In this document: piece by piece, positions 47,201-58,239 of the stretch
Layout of the letters: each line of letters opens with the position of its first letter
Numbering within the stretch: position 1 is the first letter of the stretch
From: Diospyros lotus
Lineage: Eukaryota > Streptophyta > Magnoliopsida > Ericales > Ebenaceae
DNA: 64,000 nucleotides
Direction of reading: 5' to 3'
Assembly (NCBI RefSeq): GCF_014633365.1
Contig: NC_068349.1
Span: 29,960,753 to 30,024,752, forward strand
Made by a program: the position numbers and the translations under genes
The notes under the pieces: model-generated
Seen by the model: the letters and a program-made list of their open reading frames with translations, nothing else
Database searches by the model: none
What the model was told of the DNA's origin: nothing

Positions 47201-48544
47201 ATCCAGCAGCAGCTGCATCCTTTGCATCCATTATGTTTGCTCCTCAGGGACAACTGTCCTTCAGGGAGGCTTTATCTAGGTATGTTCTTAAAATCTCAAA
47301 AGTGCTTTGTGTTGTTCAGATGGATTCTCTTTTCCATTGCTCCGAATCATGGATTTCCAGTTGTTTTCTACTCATAGGTGTCAAATGAACAATGTACCAA
47401 TCTGTCTCATGTATGGAAAAGAAGACCCATGGGTGAAGCCTGTCTGGGGTCTTCAGGTCAAGAGACAGCTGCCAGAAGCTCCGTATTATCAGATCAGTCC
47501 TGCTGGTCACTGCCCTCATGATGAAGTTCCTGAGGTACTCCAATCATTAGTTGCTACTTCAGAAATGCATTTGATTTCCAGTTGGAAGTAGTTATTCATG
47601 GCCAATTCTAGGGTACCCAAGCGTACCATAAACCGCCCCCTTTGTGTTGTACCGCACCCACCCAAGGAACTAGTGCCCTTGGATACCATAGAAGGCTCCA
47701 TTGCTTATTGTTTCTCTATGTGCAGTCAAAGTTAAAAATAAGTTGTGGAAAGTGACAGTTGAAATCTTGGATGAAGAAATTGGTTCTATTGTTAATTCTT
47801 AGTTATTAGTAACAAAACCAATTCCTAGTTGAAAATCTCAGTCAAAGCCAATCTCAGATATTATGCTGTCTCAAGCATACAAGACTTTGTAACTGTGTGT
47901 TAAGACTGGTTCCACAGATATTAAATGCCAAAGAACACAATATGATTATGAAGCCTACACACAGGCCTGACAATTATTAGCAAGCCTTTCTGTTAAAAGG
48001 ACTCTAGTAATGTTCTCGAGTCCCAATTGCACTTACTGAAAGCTAGTCCGATGCTGTTCTCTAATTTTTTTTTTTTTTTTGGTTTTCTTATGGGAATGTC
48101 TATTTTTGAAATTCCAAAATATTCTTAAAGCCTCTCTTTATATCCTTAATTGGTTAGAAGTTTTACAACCTATGCTTACGCATGGAGATGCAAATTCTTG
48201 GCCTGACCCCAATTATAGAGTAGAACCCCGATTTTAATACCAGAACTTTCTTTGCATTTTTGTCCATTGGTGTTTGGTTTCTAGGCATCTTAGTCTCATT
48301 GTCAATGCAGGTTGTAAACTACCTGCTCCGCGGATGGATCAGAAACCTTGAGTCTCAGGGTTCCATTGCGCTGCCTCTACTCGATGGCCCCGAATGCGTC
48401 CAGTATGACATCGCCCGCGACTTGGAATTCTTGAGAGAGGGGTCAAGTAGATCAGTGAGGGTGCAGTTCTTTGGCTCAAGCTTCTCTCTGTGGAACCAGA
48501 TAAGCTCGTTTGTCAAAACCCGCTTTGACAATCTTAGAACTTAA
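44288..48544 (+). CDS. PPH: Pheophytinase, chloroplastic (alpha/beta hydrolase), 5 coding exons
   Basis: Pheophytinase hydrolyses the phytol ester of pheophytin to give pheophorbide plus phytol in the chloroplast during leaf senescence. Coding exons are 44288-45016, 46550-46776, 47088-47279, 47378-47534 and 48311-48544. All introns are GT-AG and phases join cleanly, giving 512 residues (Arabidopsis PPH has 484). Residues 1-45 are basic and Ser-rich, a likely transit peptide. The family signature 'LPGFGVGSFHYEKQL' is at 157-171, continuing to 'FLGQGMSLP'. The nucleophile is Ser255 in 'GNSLGG', the acid is probably Asp399 in 'YGKEDPW', and the base is His427 in 'AGHCPHDEVPE'. I see no stop or frameshift, so the gene looks functional. 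A LINE remnant lies in the 1,533-bp intron after the first coding exon. The C-terminus (about 465-512) is less conserved. The start is the first in-frame ATG after the 5'-UTR acceptor. Confidence 0.96.
45318..46015 (+). pseudogene. LINE (non-LTR retrotransposon) reverse-transcriptase remnant in a PPH intron
   Basis: The plus-strand frame at 45328-45515 gives 'MVFIDIEKKNYNKVPRGVLW', 'GKKGVQIAYIQFITD' and 'VRTQRGDTATFLITIG', plant LINE RT domain blocks. Then 'DIETIEDITHRRKTRWFKWK', 'ILQWMCDHYTRNNRIKNE' and 'LLRWFGYVRR.PIDM' match the C-terminal part after RT. The segment between 'LITIG' and 'DIETIED', which holds the YADD catalytic box, is missing. The copy is internally deleted, has many stops, and lies in the same orientation as PPH within the intron 45017-46549. 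Confidence 0.88.
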
Positions 48545-48587
48545 CATGTATACGTGGAAGTGGAAATGTTCCATGTATTGATGTGTT

Positions 48588-48612
48588 GGGGGGGGGGGGG
48601 GGGGGGGGGGGG
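48588..48612. repeat. 25-base poly-G tract just after the PPH stop codon
   Basis: An uninterrupted run of G from 48588 to 48612, starting 44 bp beyond the stop and so in the presumed 3'-UTR. Such a run could form a G-quadruplex in the transcript, but its length is also prone to sequencing and assembly error. Confidence 0.9.
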
Positions 48613-48879
48613 TGTTGGTCATGTTCAACAACAAAATGTATCGAAGAGGTCAGTTCCTTAGCACATGTATTTCTGTAAATACCCTCCCATGCTAGCTAGC
48701 TAGCTGGCACAAGGGCTGGGATTCACCAGTTAAGTTATTTATCACAGAAATGTTCAAAAAATTATCCAAGCGAGCAAGCTAATCATTCACTGCTTCCAAT
48801 TCAAACCAGAGTCACTGTATAAACAATATACAGAGAGGGTTTTTATTGATCAATGGTTGATCACAAAAGCATAAATACA

Positions 48880-49082
48880 TCAAAGATGAAAGGAAATGGA
48901 AGATGATGAGGAAGGATTCAATTTCCAATCAATGTTCAGGTGAGTGCAACCGATGGCACCTTTGAGTCTACTTAGAGCAGCCTCCCTGTGTTGCAACAAT
49001 ACAAGTTTCTGACTCTGACCAGGCTCGTGTTTTCGAGGAAGTTTCCTCGAAATATTTTTCCATCTTGATTCAAATTCACATG
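48880..49082 (-). CDS. Candidate terminal exon of an unidentified gene, convergent to PPH
   Basis: On the minus strand an acceptor CTGCAG is followed by 67 open codons ending in TGA at 48882-48880. Residues include 'CEFESRWKNISRKLPRKHEP', 'GQSQKLVLLQHREAALSRLK' and 'GAIGCTHLNIDWKLN', with a Ser-rich end. Composition is protein-like, not low-complexity. I do not recognise the family and found no clear upstream exon, so it may be a gene fragment or chance. It overlaps sequence that could also be the distal PPH 3'-UTR. Confidence 0.25.
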
Positions 49083-49664
49083 CTGCAGTAGAGAGAGTAG
49101 TATCATGCCATAGGAATAGGAAGGCTGATGAGCTCCTCTCAACCCAGTGAGCACCACATACTTAAGTGCAAAATAAGTTGGATACAGATCTCAGAAGTGT
49201 TAGATCTCTATCTCTAATACATAATATATATATATATAAATATATATTCAGAGAGCAAAGCTGTTTGGTTTGTTATCAGGAGAAGAGAAATCATGACAAT
49301 AATGCAACCATGCAAATGCAGTAGCAATATCCAACACCTGTATGTACTAGAATTTATCAATCGGACAATCATGGTTGCCACTGAAAACGTTTAAGGTTCA
49401 AGGAAGACAATCACTGTCTCACAGTTACCCGAATTCGAGTAGCTCTGCATCCATTTAAAGTTTGAAGGTTCCACCCATTAGACACCTCTGGCCTAGATGG
49501 TCTGGTCATGCCAAATGAAGGATTTGAAGTTTGCAAGGTGCATTTGCTAGAATTCCCTTTAAGGATTCTTTATAATTAAATAGTAAAATATTAAGCATTT
49601 CATGTGAATGCAAGGAAACCATATGATTGATTAATACTGAAATATATATCTATATATCTATATA

Positions 49665-50215
49665 TCTATATGTTTTTATTTTTATATGATTAATTTTTTA
49701 TTTAGTTTTTTTTTTTTTTTGGTAAAATTTTGTTATCATGAGACCTTTTTTATGAAAAGTATATTTTGACAAGAATTAATTTTTTGTTGCTCCTCCATAG
49801 CAAGTTAACTAAAAATCACCTTGAATTTAAAGGAGTAAAAAAAAAATATTTTGTTTGACTTCTTTGATACGAGGTGGCCTTTATTTTTATTTGAATTTCT
49901 CTTAGTTAAATTTACAAATTTTATAATGTAAAATCATTCAAATATTACTAAAATTAAAATTTAAACTCATAATTTCGAGTTGAGAAGATGATATTTTAAA
50001 CCTTTAAATTGAACTCATAATTTTAAAATATAATTTCAATTTATTATGATCAATTGTAATATTACTAATAAGATTAGTGCCTAATGCTCTAATGAACAAT
50101 GACTAAATAATTAAATATTAAATATAATATTAATTTTAAAACTTAAATTATTATAAAAAATATTTGATTTTTTAATTTTTTTTAAAAAAAATTCTTTAAA
50201 TTGGTCAAATAAGTT
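49665..50215 (+). repeat. Left arm of a long imperfect inverted repeat
   Basis: It pairs with 52025-52660 read in reverse. Aligned blocks include 'ttatatgatta', 'ttgttatc.tgaga', 'ccttgaatttaaaggagt', 'taaaatcatt.aaatatta', 'gactaaataattaaatatt' and 'aaaacttaaattatt'. By eye, identity is about 75-80% over 550-600 bp. This could be the terminal repeats of a Mutator-like or foldback element, or two opposed copies of one repeat. No target duplication was found at the outer edges. Confidence 0.7.
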
Positions 50216-50929
50216 GTGTCACAAACTGCTCTGAAGACGTGTAGTGACAAACTAATGGATCATGTTTGGTTAAGCAGGACCCGCATCACATGTCCTTATC
50301 TTAGAAGGACCCTATATGCTTGGGTGTCGATCCCACATGCTACGATAACTAGTCATGTCAGGTTGAGTTAGTAGGTAAGTGGACTGAACTAATTAATAGA
50401 CGACCTAATCCATTTAACATGTCTACTTTGGGTTTCAATGATCACATAAGATTACCTTTTTAAAAAATAATATATTAGAAAACTTTCCAAAGTACTATCA
50501 AAGATCAAATTATTTCTTAAAATCATATTTAATATTTCAGGTCATCAATGAATAGTAAAGGACTTAAAAGAATCAGCTAAGAACAATAGCAAAGATCCTT
50601 CACCAGTTCAACCAATGGTTCTTAGATGACTATCTTTATATTGTTCTCGTCGCTCGTGTTCTTGATTTTGGTATAAATAAATTATAAGTGTGAGATTTTA
50701 CTTTATTGTGTAAACTAAGAATTGAACTCACAACCCATTGATACAAACTCGACATATCACTTGTCCGATGGTTTGATATATATTCTAAGGGCTTCAACCA
50801 ATGGTTCTTACTTGGAGGAAACCTAGTGTAAGCCACAGTAGCATTTTGGGGTAATAATTAGGGAAGTAGTATCTTGGAAAATGTTTTAAATGATGTTTTT
50901 GAAAAAGAAAATCCCAAACCAGCTTGTTC

Positions 50930-51745
50930 AGGTGGCACTCTCAGCAAGTGAAAACTCGGCCAAAATATATAGGAGAACCAATTATTCAGTACAAAGACCT
51001 CGTGACAAACTGTAACTAAAGGGCAGCAACATATCATGGAAGTCCAACCAAATTCTCATATCATCAACCAGTCTAATTTACTGATACACCCGAAAAATAA
51101 AGGTGTCACGCATCTATAACTAACTAGGCCACCCTTCACCTTAATCTACCATAAAAAAGCCATCCTCAACCTTGGGCCAACCAAACCAAACCAAACCAGA
51201 CCACCCTTAACCTCGGTCCTTTGCAAATAGGCCATTCTCAACCTCAACATCATACTTCGGCCTTACTCAGCCCAAAAGGGATCTTCCACAAACTTGAGGA
51301 TAAATCAAATATTGTTTAGGATTAAATTATTTAATATGACTAGGATTCTCTCTTAAAATGAAGTGATAAACTTGTGATCTAAAATTACTTTATACAATAT
51401 AGCAATTTATCATAATCTTAATAAATTTGAGATTAACCCTTTCTCCTAAATCTTAGAGAGACGATTTTAAAAGATAAAACTAATCTCTTCAAGATTGTGG
51501 ATAACGAGGGAGACCTAATCCTAATTGAAGCATTATTTATAAACTACTATAAATATAGGAATATCTCTCTTTTGCAATAAAAAGTATTCCCAATCATGAT
51601 ATCTAACTCTACTACTTTTATACTATTGTTCTACATCTGACTTAGGCATTAGAGTGGTTTTCAGCCAACTCTAAGGCAATCTCACCATTCTTTTTTGTAG
51701 AAGACTAGTCTAGTTGCTCGAAGAATAAGGGGGTTTTGGCCTATA
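50930..51745 (+). mobile_element. LTR-like fragment of a gypsy-type element
   Basis: A TATA-like CTATAAATATAGG at about 51548, then 'caataaaaagtattccc' and 'catctgacttaggcattagagtgg', then 'ccaactctaaggcaatctca'. This TATA, poly-A signal and 'ctgacttaggcat.agag.gg' order is typical of plant gypsy LTRs. No ends could be fixed, and no internal coding region follows. It lies in the loop of the inverted repeat. Confidence 0.5.
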
Positions 51746-52024
51746 GTACATTTTATTCATAAGTGTATTAGTGGTCAATTTTGTACATCATTGATACTAA
51801 ACTTGAAAACGTAGTGCCCTTCTAAAGCAAAGGCAATACTACAAGAAAACAGAGGTGTGGGTTAAACTAGCCCATGTCCTAACACAATCTATTTGACAAA
51901 ATTCATTATTATAACAAACGAGTTGTGCCAATCTAGTCCAAGAATATAGGACTGTGTTGAGTTAAGGGTGTGTGATTCATGACCGAGCTTGACATGGTCT
52001 ATAATTTTGGCATTGCTCAACACG

Positions 52025-52660
52025 ACTCATTTGACTTATTTGTAGAAATTTTTTTAAACAAATTATAAAAATTAAAATTCTAATAAATTGAGTCATTTTT
52101 ACAATAATTTAAGTTTTGAAGTTAATATTATATTCAATATTTAATTATTTAGTCATCACTTATTATAGTATTATGCACTAGTCTCATTAATAGTATTGCA
52201 ATTGATTATGATAAATTTAAGCTATACTTTGTTAATTATAGGTCCAATTAAAGGGTTTAAAAACTCTGTTTTGTAAGTTTGAGATTATGAATTTAAATCA
52301 TAGTTTCATTAATATTTAAATGATTTTACATCATAAGATTTACAAATTTAACTAATAGAAGTTCAAGTAAGAGATAAGATTGAGTCATGTTAATAAGCAA
52401 AACACAATATTTTGTAACTCCTTTAAATTCAAGGTGGCCTTTAATCAACTTGTTATTATTTACCTAACAAATAATATATTTCTATATGCATCAAATTGTA
52501 TTTCTTGTTGAGAAAGGACAACAAACAATTAATTTTTATCAAAATATATATTTTCCTAAAAAATCTCACGATAACAAATATTTTATAAGAGAACTAAATA
52601 AATATTTAATCATATAAAAGCAAAAATTAAAATTACAAAAAAAAAATAATAAATAAATAT
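52025..52660 (-). repeat. Right arm of the long imperfect inverted repeat
   Basis: Reverse partner of 49665-50215; see that entry for the matched blocks. The arm is slightly longer because of small insertions. The whole structure spans about 3.0 kb with a 1.8-kb loop. Confidence 0.7.
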
Positions 52661-52694
52661 TTTTACTTGTACGAAATCTATAAGTGTGTTATAA

Positions 52695-53150
52695 TCTTTT
52701 TAAAATCCTTTCATTTCTTTCTTCAATGCACTATTTAATTGGAGGGATTACTATAAGAACCCCTCCAAACCTACCACAAATTCAAACCCTGCAACTATTT
52801 GTGTGTGTTTTTCAGTGAAGTGAGCTACACAACTCACATGTAGTCTATATGGACAATAGATCGCACATAAATTAAATGCAAAAAAAAAAATTAAAAGAAA
52901 AAAAAGGGATTGATGAATAATAGGATACACGCAAATATCAATGCTGAAATAATAACATATTCGAAGAAGAAATAAAAAGACATAGAAGCAACCCCTCAAA
53001 TGCATACACACACACATATATATATATATTTCAGTCTCAATAATTTCTTTTATCAATCCTTTTAATCTTTCTTCAATCCTTTTATTTACTTCTTCAATGC
53101 ATTGTTCAATTGCAGCAAGAATCCCTGCAAACCCCCAACAAATTCAAAGT
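52695..53150. repeat. Direct duplication of about 90 bp
   Basis: The segment 52695-52790 ('tttcttcaatgcactatt.aattg...gaa.cccctccaaacc.accacaaattcaaa') recurs at 53060-53150. Between them is an AT/CA-rich stretch with a (CA)(TA) microsatellite at 53007-53030. No gene is seen from 52660 to 53530. Confidence 0.55.
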
Positions 53151-53591
53151 GGAATATTTGCAAAATTACAAATGCACTACAATTCTTTTGAAGTTTGAAC
53201 GTTCAAATTTGCAAGAGCTATATAAAAGGTCTCAATTTGTTTTGTTCAATACATTGTTATCTCTGTCTTGATATCTCTCTCTTGCTATCTTGCTCTCTTT
53301 CTAACTCTATGTTCTAATGTTTTGTTACCTTTAATTATTTTAATTGCTCTACATTACTTATATTTTTTCTTATTTTCAAATCTAAAACCTTAATTATTTG
53401 ATTAACATATTTTTGTTATAAAACATTTATTCTCCATTATGTCTAGCTGTTGTTAATCCCAAACTACTTATGAAAATACTTCCCATGACCAAGATGCATC
53501 ATCCTCAAATGCCCCTCGGGTTAGTACATCATTGTTATGACCCTAAGGCGTTAGGCTATTTATTGTATTGCACATGGGTGATAGGTGCATG

Positions 53592-54792
53592 TAGGGTTGG
53601 CAATGGTTCGGTTTGGTTTCAATTTTTGCCAAAATCATAACCAAACCAAATTTAAATTACTAAAACCAAAACCAAACCATTACCCATTTGGTTTTAAAAA
53701 TTTAAAACCATAACCAAACCATTCAGTTTTGATTTAACCATGGTTTTTTTAGTTTAATCCATATCAACAAATAAAGACAAATAGCATTCATAAATTTTTT
53801 TGATAATTTCACAACAAACAAAGATAAATTCTAATAAAGTTACCCTATTCTTGCATAAAGTTACAAAACTTATTGGATATAAAATCACATTTCCAAACCT
53901 ACAATTATTAAGATCAATAAATTAATATGTGCATAATTAAATTATAATTTAAGCTAAAAAAAATTAGCTACGAAAATTAATACCTTCATCAACAACATTA
54001 ATATATTCTTCGTAAATTGATGCATATCCATCTGAAATGAATGAGCCAACTCCATCTAACAAAATTATAAATATAAAAAATAAATTAATATGAAGAGAGA
54101 TGAGGCAGAGAGCGAGAGGTAGCGAGGGTGAGAGAGATCGAGGGCGAGCGAGAGCAAGAGGGGCCAAGCCCTAGCGAGAGCAAGAGAGATCTAGCTAGAG
54201 CGAGTGAGAGCAAAAGAGATGCAGAGAGTGAGGGCGATTGGCGAGCTCGCGCGGAGGAGCAAGAGAAATGAGGCAGAAAGGGTGAGAGAGATTGAGGGCA
54301 AGCGAGAGCAGGGGCCAAGCCCTAGCGAGAGCAAGAGAGATCCAGCGAGGGCAAGCAAGACCAAGAGACATGCAGAGAGCAAGGGCAAGAGTGGGCGGAC
54401 AAGCGAAAGGCAGCGAGGGTGAGAGCGAGGTTGAGAGAGGAAAGAGAAGAGAAGGGGAGAAGGGTTTGCAAGCAAAACAATTGGGCTGGGGTGGGCTAGT
54501 CTCAAGTGGGCTGGGCTCAGGTGGACGGGGTTGTATATAATATATATTATATATACATATTATATTATATATATAATATTATATATATATATTCAGTTCG
54601 ATTCGATTACCCACCATTCGGTTCGGGTTTTGGTTTGGTTTTAGTGAAAACCATAACCAAACCATACCCATTGAAACAGTATTCAGTTTTTCCCCTAACC
54701 AAACCATTACCCAGTCAAACGGTTTTTAACCGCGTTGATCGATTCGGTTTCGGTTCGGTTCCCCACAGTTTCGGTTGCAATTGTTATCCTTA
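53592..54792. mobile_element. Non-autonomous hAT element (1,201 bp) with 8-bp target duplication
   Basis: Flanked by perfect GGTGCATG at 53584-53591 and 54793-54800. The ends TAGGGTTGGCAATGG and, reversed, TAAGGATAACAATTG form an imperfect inverted repeat. Sub-terminal regions are full of 'ggtttggttt' and 'aaaccaaacc' blocks pairing with each other, typical of plant hAT MITEs. It carries a GA-rich minisatellite at 54094-54470 and an AT microsatellite at 54537-54590. No transposase is encoded. Confidence 0.93.
54094..54470. repeat. GA-rich minisatellite inside the hAT element
   Basis: Variants of 'gcgagagcaagagagat' and 'gagcgaggtagcgagggtgagag' recur with a higher-order period of about 120-130 bp; 'ggggccaagccctagcgaga' is seen at 54157 and 54311. 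It creates long Arg/Glu-rich or Ser/Leu-rich frames on both strands that are not genes. Confidence 0.88.
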
Positions 54793-54800
54793 GGTGCATG

Positions 54801-55433
54801 TGGGAGATTGTTAGGCTCTATATAAGCCACATTTGAGGATGAGAAGATTATGTTGAATGATATTGAATTTCTCTCAAACTCTCTCACACAAAATCTCTCT
54901 TGAATTCTCTCTAATTCCTCCATCCCTTTCTATTAATCTCCCAATTTCTCTATTCCGTCTACTATCTCCCCCCCCCCCCCAAATTCTGTCCAATTTTCCC
55001 CACCAATCCCTTATGTTCTTGGTCCCAATTCATTTAGATTCTTTCGATTTCCAATCCAACCATAGACTAAACCCTAGGTACACAACAATCATATGCAAAT
55101 CTCTAACCCCCTCAACCTTCATTTGCACTCCCCCATCGTTTTTTTAATTATTGGAGTGGCACCAAGTGGTGGTGGATGCATCCATAACTAAATTTCACTG
55201 AATTAGAAACATAACCCCCATAATCACAAGAACAACCAACATTTGATAATCTCCCACCACCACTATATAAGTAACCACCACCTCCCCCAGTTGAGTTGCC
55301 ATCCACCTTAAAACATAAGCCCAAAGGAGGGAGAACCAATAACATTTGAAGCATATTAAAGATTATTAATATAACTGATAAAGGTTAAAGAGTATTATAC
55401 AAATTTTGCAAAAAAGACTATGCATGTCAACAA
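54801..55433. other. Decayed LTR-like or intergenic DNA
   Basis: The host sequence of the hAT insertion contains a TATA-like CTCTATATAAGCC at about 54817, CT-rich sequence and a 13-base C run (54968-54980). It may be the remains of an LTR starting near 53535 (TGTTATGACCC), but I could not confirm that. A short His/Tyr/Gly-type frame at 55148-55354 on the minus strand is not recognised. Confidence 0.35.
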
Positions 55434-56430
55434 AGAGAGGGGTGTTGTTTTGCTTTTGATGATGAAAAACTTTATATCTTTGAAATTTGAAAATAATATA
55501 TATTATATCTTTGGAATTTGAAAATGAGATATATTTTATCTTTGAAAATAAAAAATGCAAAAATCCAAATAATGTCAAAAGATAAATGAGCTTTGAATAG
55601 TTAAAAATCGTTGACAGTTTTTATAATCTGTCAATCATTTTAGAAAAGAATCGACTGTTTTTAGCCTTAAATGACTATTCTCTTGAACTATTAACAGGCA
55701 AATTTCAAGTGTTTGTCATTTTCATCTAACTTCAAAAGCTGTCGATTGTCACTGTATAATATCAACTTATTGTCAAAACAGTTGACCGTTTTTATATAAA
55801 AATTGGCCGTTTGCCCAAATCCATAGTGTGCTTTAGTTTTACTGAAGAAAATTGTCAACCGTTTCTTTACTAACATGTTTAACGACTAGTTTTTTCAAGC
55901 TCTAAAAGTCTCCAACGACTATTATAACAGCTAGTATCTTCAATGCTCAGGAGAAGCCTATAAATACCAGTCCAATGATGCACTAGAGAGGCTAATGAAG
56001 TGATAAGAGCTCACAAGTGTATTCATTCTTCTCATTAGTGCTTATACTTTTATGTTTCTCTCAAAAAGACTACATATATTATTTGTAAAATCTTGTTTAA
56101 AGTTTTGTGTATTTATTTGAGAGATATTGTAATTGAAAGATTCATCTCTCAAATAATTTCTTTTGTATTCATTGTTGTACAATTCCTAGTGGTTGTACTA
56201 GAGGACTTACTTGTGTACAAGTAGGAAGTTGTAATTCCTAACAGTTTTACTAGAGAACCTACTTGGTTAAATAGGAGATTATAGTAGATTTTGAAATCTC
56301 TAATGGGGAGCTAGAGTAGTGGAGTAGACTGGGTTTAGCTGAACCACTCTAAATTTCTTGTGTCTCTAGCATATTTTGATTATTTTTTTTACTTTTATTT
56401 CATTTTGTGATTTATCTTTGAAAATCTTCA
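55434..56430 (+). mobile_element. SIRE-like copia LTR, plus copy
   Basis: It starts near 'tgttgttttgcttttgatga', then 'tgaaaaac', and shares ordered blocks with 23968-24643 and 26791-27300: the 'gtcgac/gttgac' motif array (55605-55880), 'gtgataagagctcacaagtg', and 'ggggagctagagtagtggag' at 56305. This copy shows that the sister copy was split by an insertion at 24643/26791. The expected 'caattcaccccc' end is absent. Confidence 0.65.
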
Positions 56431-58030
56431 TAAATTTTTACACAAAGCAAACTGGGAGGGAGGGGGGAACCAGACACTTGCTCAAATATGCTAAGAAACA
56501 TGATGAGAGTGGTCTTGACACATCATATTCACAGCTACAACCCAACAAGGGTATGGTGTTTCAATACATTTGTGAACTTGAGAAATCTAGTTTAATAAAG
56601 TTGATAATTAAAATAAAATGCTTTTTTTTTTTTTTTTTTTTCTATTTGGGGAGGATGAAATCTTCAAATGATATTATTCACATACACTACAACCCACAAC
56701 TAGAGGGCTTTTAAAAACAATAAAAAAAAATGAAGCAATGAGATTGTATCTAAAATATAAAAAAAAATTAAGAAATATATTTGATGAATTTAGTGGAAGG
56801 GTGTCATTAATGTTTGACATTTGGTATGACGTTAAGATGACATCCCACTGTATATGTATCATAGTCCATGGGATAGATGAAGAATGGACAATTCAAAAAG
56901 AATAATTGGATTTCATTTATTAGTAGATTAACATAAGGTAATTTAATTGCAAATAAAATTAGAGAGATTATCCATGATTACAACATTGTCAATAAGATAA
57001 TGACAATCTCATTTGACAATGCTAACAAATGTAATTTTGCATTAATTTTAGGCAAAGAATTATTTCATAATAGATGTGCATGTCACATTTTAAACTTGTG
57101 TGTGCAAGATAGGCTACAAACGTACAATGAAGCATTAATTAAAATAAGAGGTGTTTTGTCCCTAATATGTAATAGTGATACTCGTACAAGAGAGTAGAAA
57201 CAACTAGTTATTGGATTTACCCTACCATATAAACGATTTTCAATAGATGTTCAAACTAGCTAGGTAGAACTCCATCTTTTTATTGTTATAAAAAAATAAC
57301 ATCTTATGGATAATAACTTGAACTATTTCAGAATAAGAAAAACTTTAGATACATGACATATACAAGATAGTGATTGGGTACAAGTTGATATTATTATACA
57401 AATATCAAGAACATTTTGTGGAGCAACAAAAATATTTTTTGGCTCTAAATATCCTACAACACATATTTTTGTTCATAAAATATTTTCAATTATCAATTGT
57501 TTTACAAAATATAGGATATCACAGAAGTATGAACAATTCATAACCCTAACGGAAATAAAATTTAGAAAATATTAAACTGATGTCCCAACATTGGATCTTA
57601 TGATAGCTGTATTAGATCCAATGCAAACATGGAAAGGAGTAGAATATTTTTTACAGTTTTACGAAGTGACTATGGGGGTTAACACATGAGAAACAAAAAT
57701 AAAGATTCAAAATTTAACTTTTGGTATATATAACTTATATAAGTCTCGTTTTGGTAATAAACCATTAGGTGAAAGTTCTTCTTCACAAGGGAAGTTTAAA
57801 GGATTATTAAAGTGTGAGTGGTCTAAATATTTGAAATCTAAAAAATTAAAGGGCACACCACAAACATCCAGCAGATTTAATGAATTTGAGTTCTATTTAA
57901 ATAGGAGAACTTCATTTTCCAATGAAGAAAGTAGTAATTTTGATATTTTGGCATAATGGTGTTAAAACCAACACAAATATTTAGAGATAGTTGCCATGGT
58001 TTGAGATCTACTAACCTTTCCAAGGTTTAC
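56430..58030 (+). pseudogene. hAT-superfamily transposase gene (decayed)
   Basis: Across shifting plus-strand frames the order of a plant hAT (RICESLEEPER/Ac-like) transposase is visible. A BED-finger tail 'GTRHLLKYAKKH' is at 56466, then 'EFSGRVSLMFDIWYDVKMTS' and 'IVHGIDEEWTIQKE' at 56775-56905. Next comes 'SFDNANKCNFALILGKELFH', then 'RCACHILNLCVQDRLQ' (57006-57120). It continues with 'FCGATKIFFGSKYPTTHIFV' (57418) and the C-terminal dimerisation region 'EFEFYLNRRTSFSNEESSNF' to 'DILA' (57885-57955). At least ten stops or frameshifts and a poly-T run at 56622-56641 break it. In a live protein this enzyme cuts and pastes its element using a DDE-type active site. Confidence 0.85.
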
Positions 58031-58239
58031 AATGCTATTGGAATTTTTTTTTTTTTTTTCTTGTAAGGAACAAGGAGTTGAATCTATAAAGATCAAAACT
58101 ATCGCATTCAACCCTAAAAATATGCATATGCTTTAAAGACTGGTTGAATGCCATAGAAGTGATAGATAAATCTAGTGAGTCAAAAGCTTAATGATGTCGG
58201 AGGCTATCCACATAATAGTCATCTTTCATTCTATGAGGG

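Noticed and set aside
54085..54540. Long Arg/Glu-rich (plus) and Ser/Leu-rich (minus) frames
   Set aside because: Produced by the GA-rich minisatellite in the hAT element; open in both strands because of the repeat unit.
53592..54792. A host gene promoter with GAGA elements
   Set aside because: The 8-bp duplication and inverted ends show that it is a transposon; no gene follows closely.
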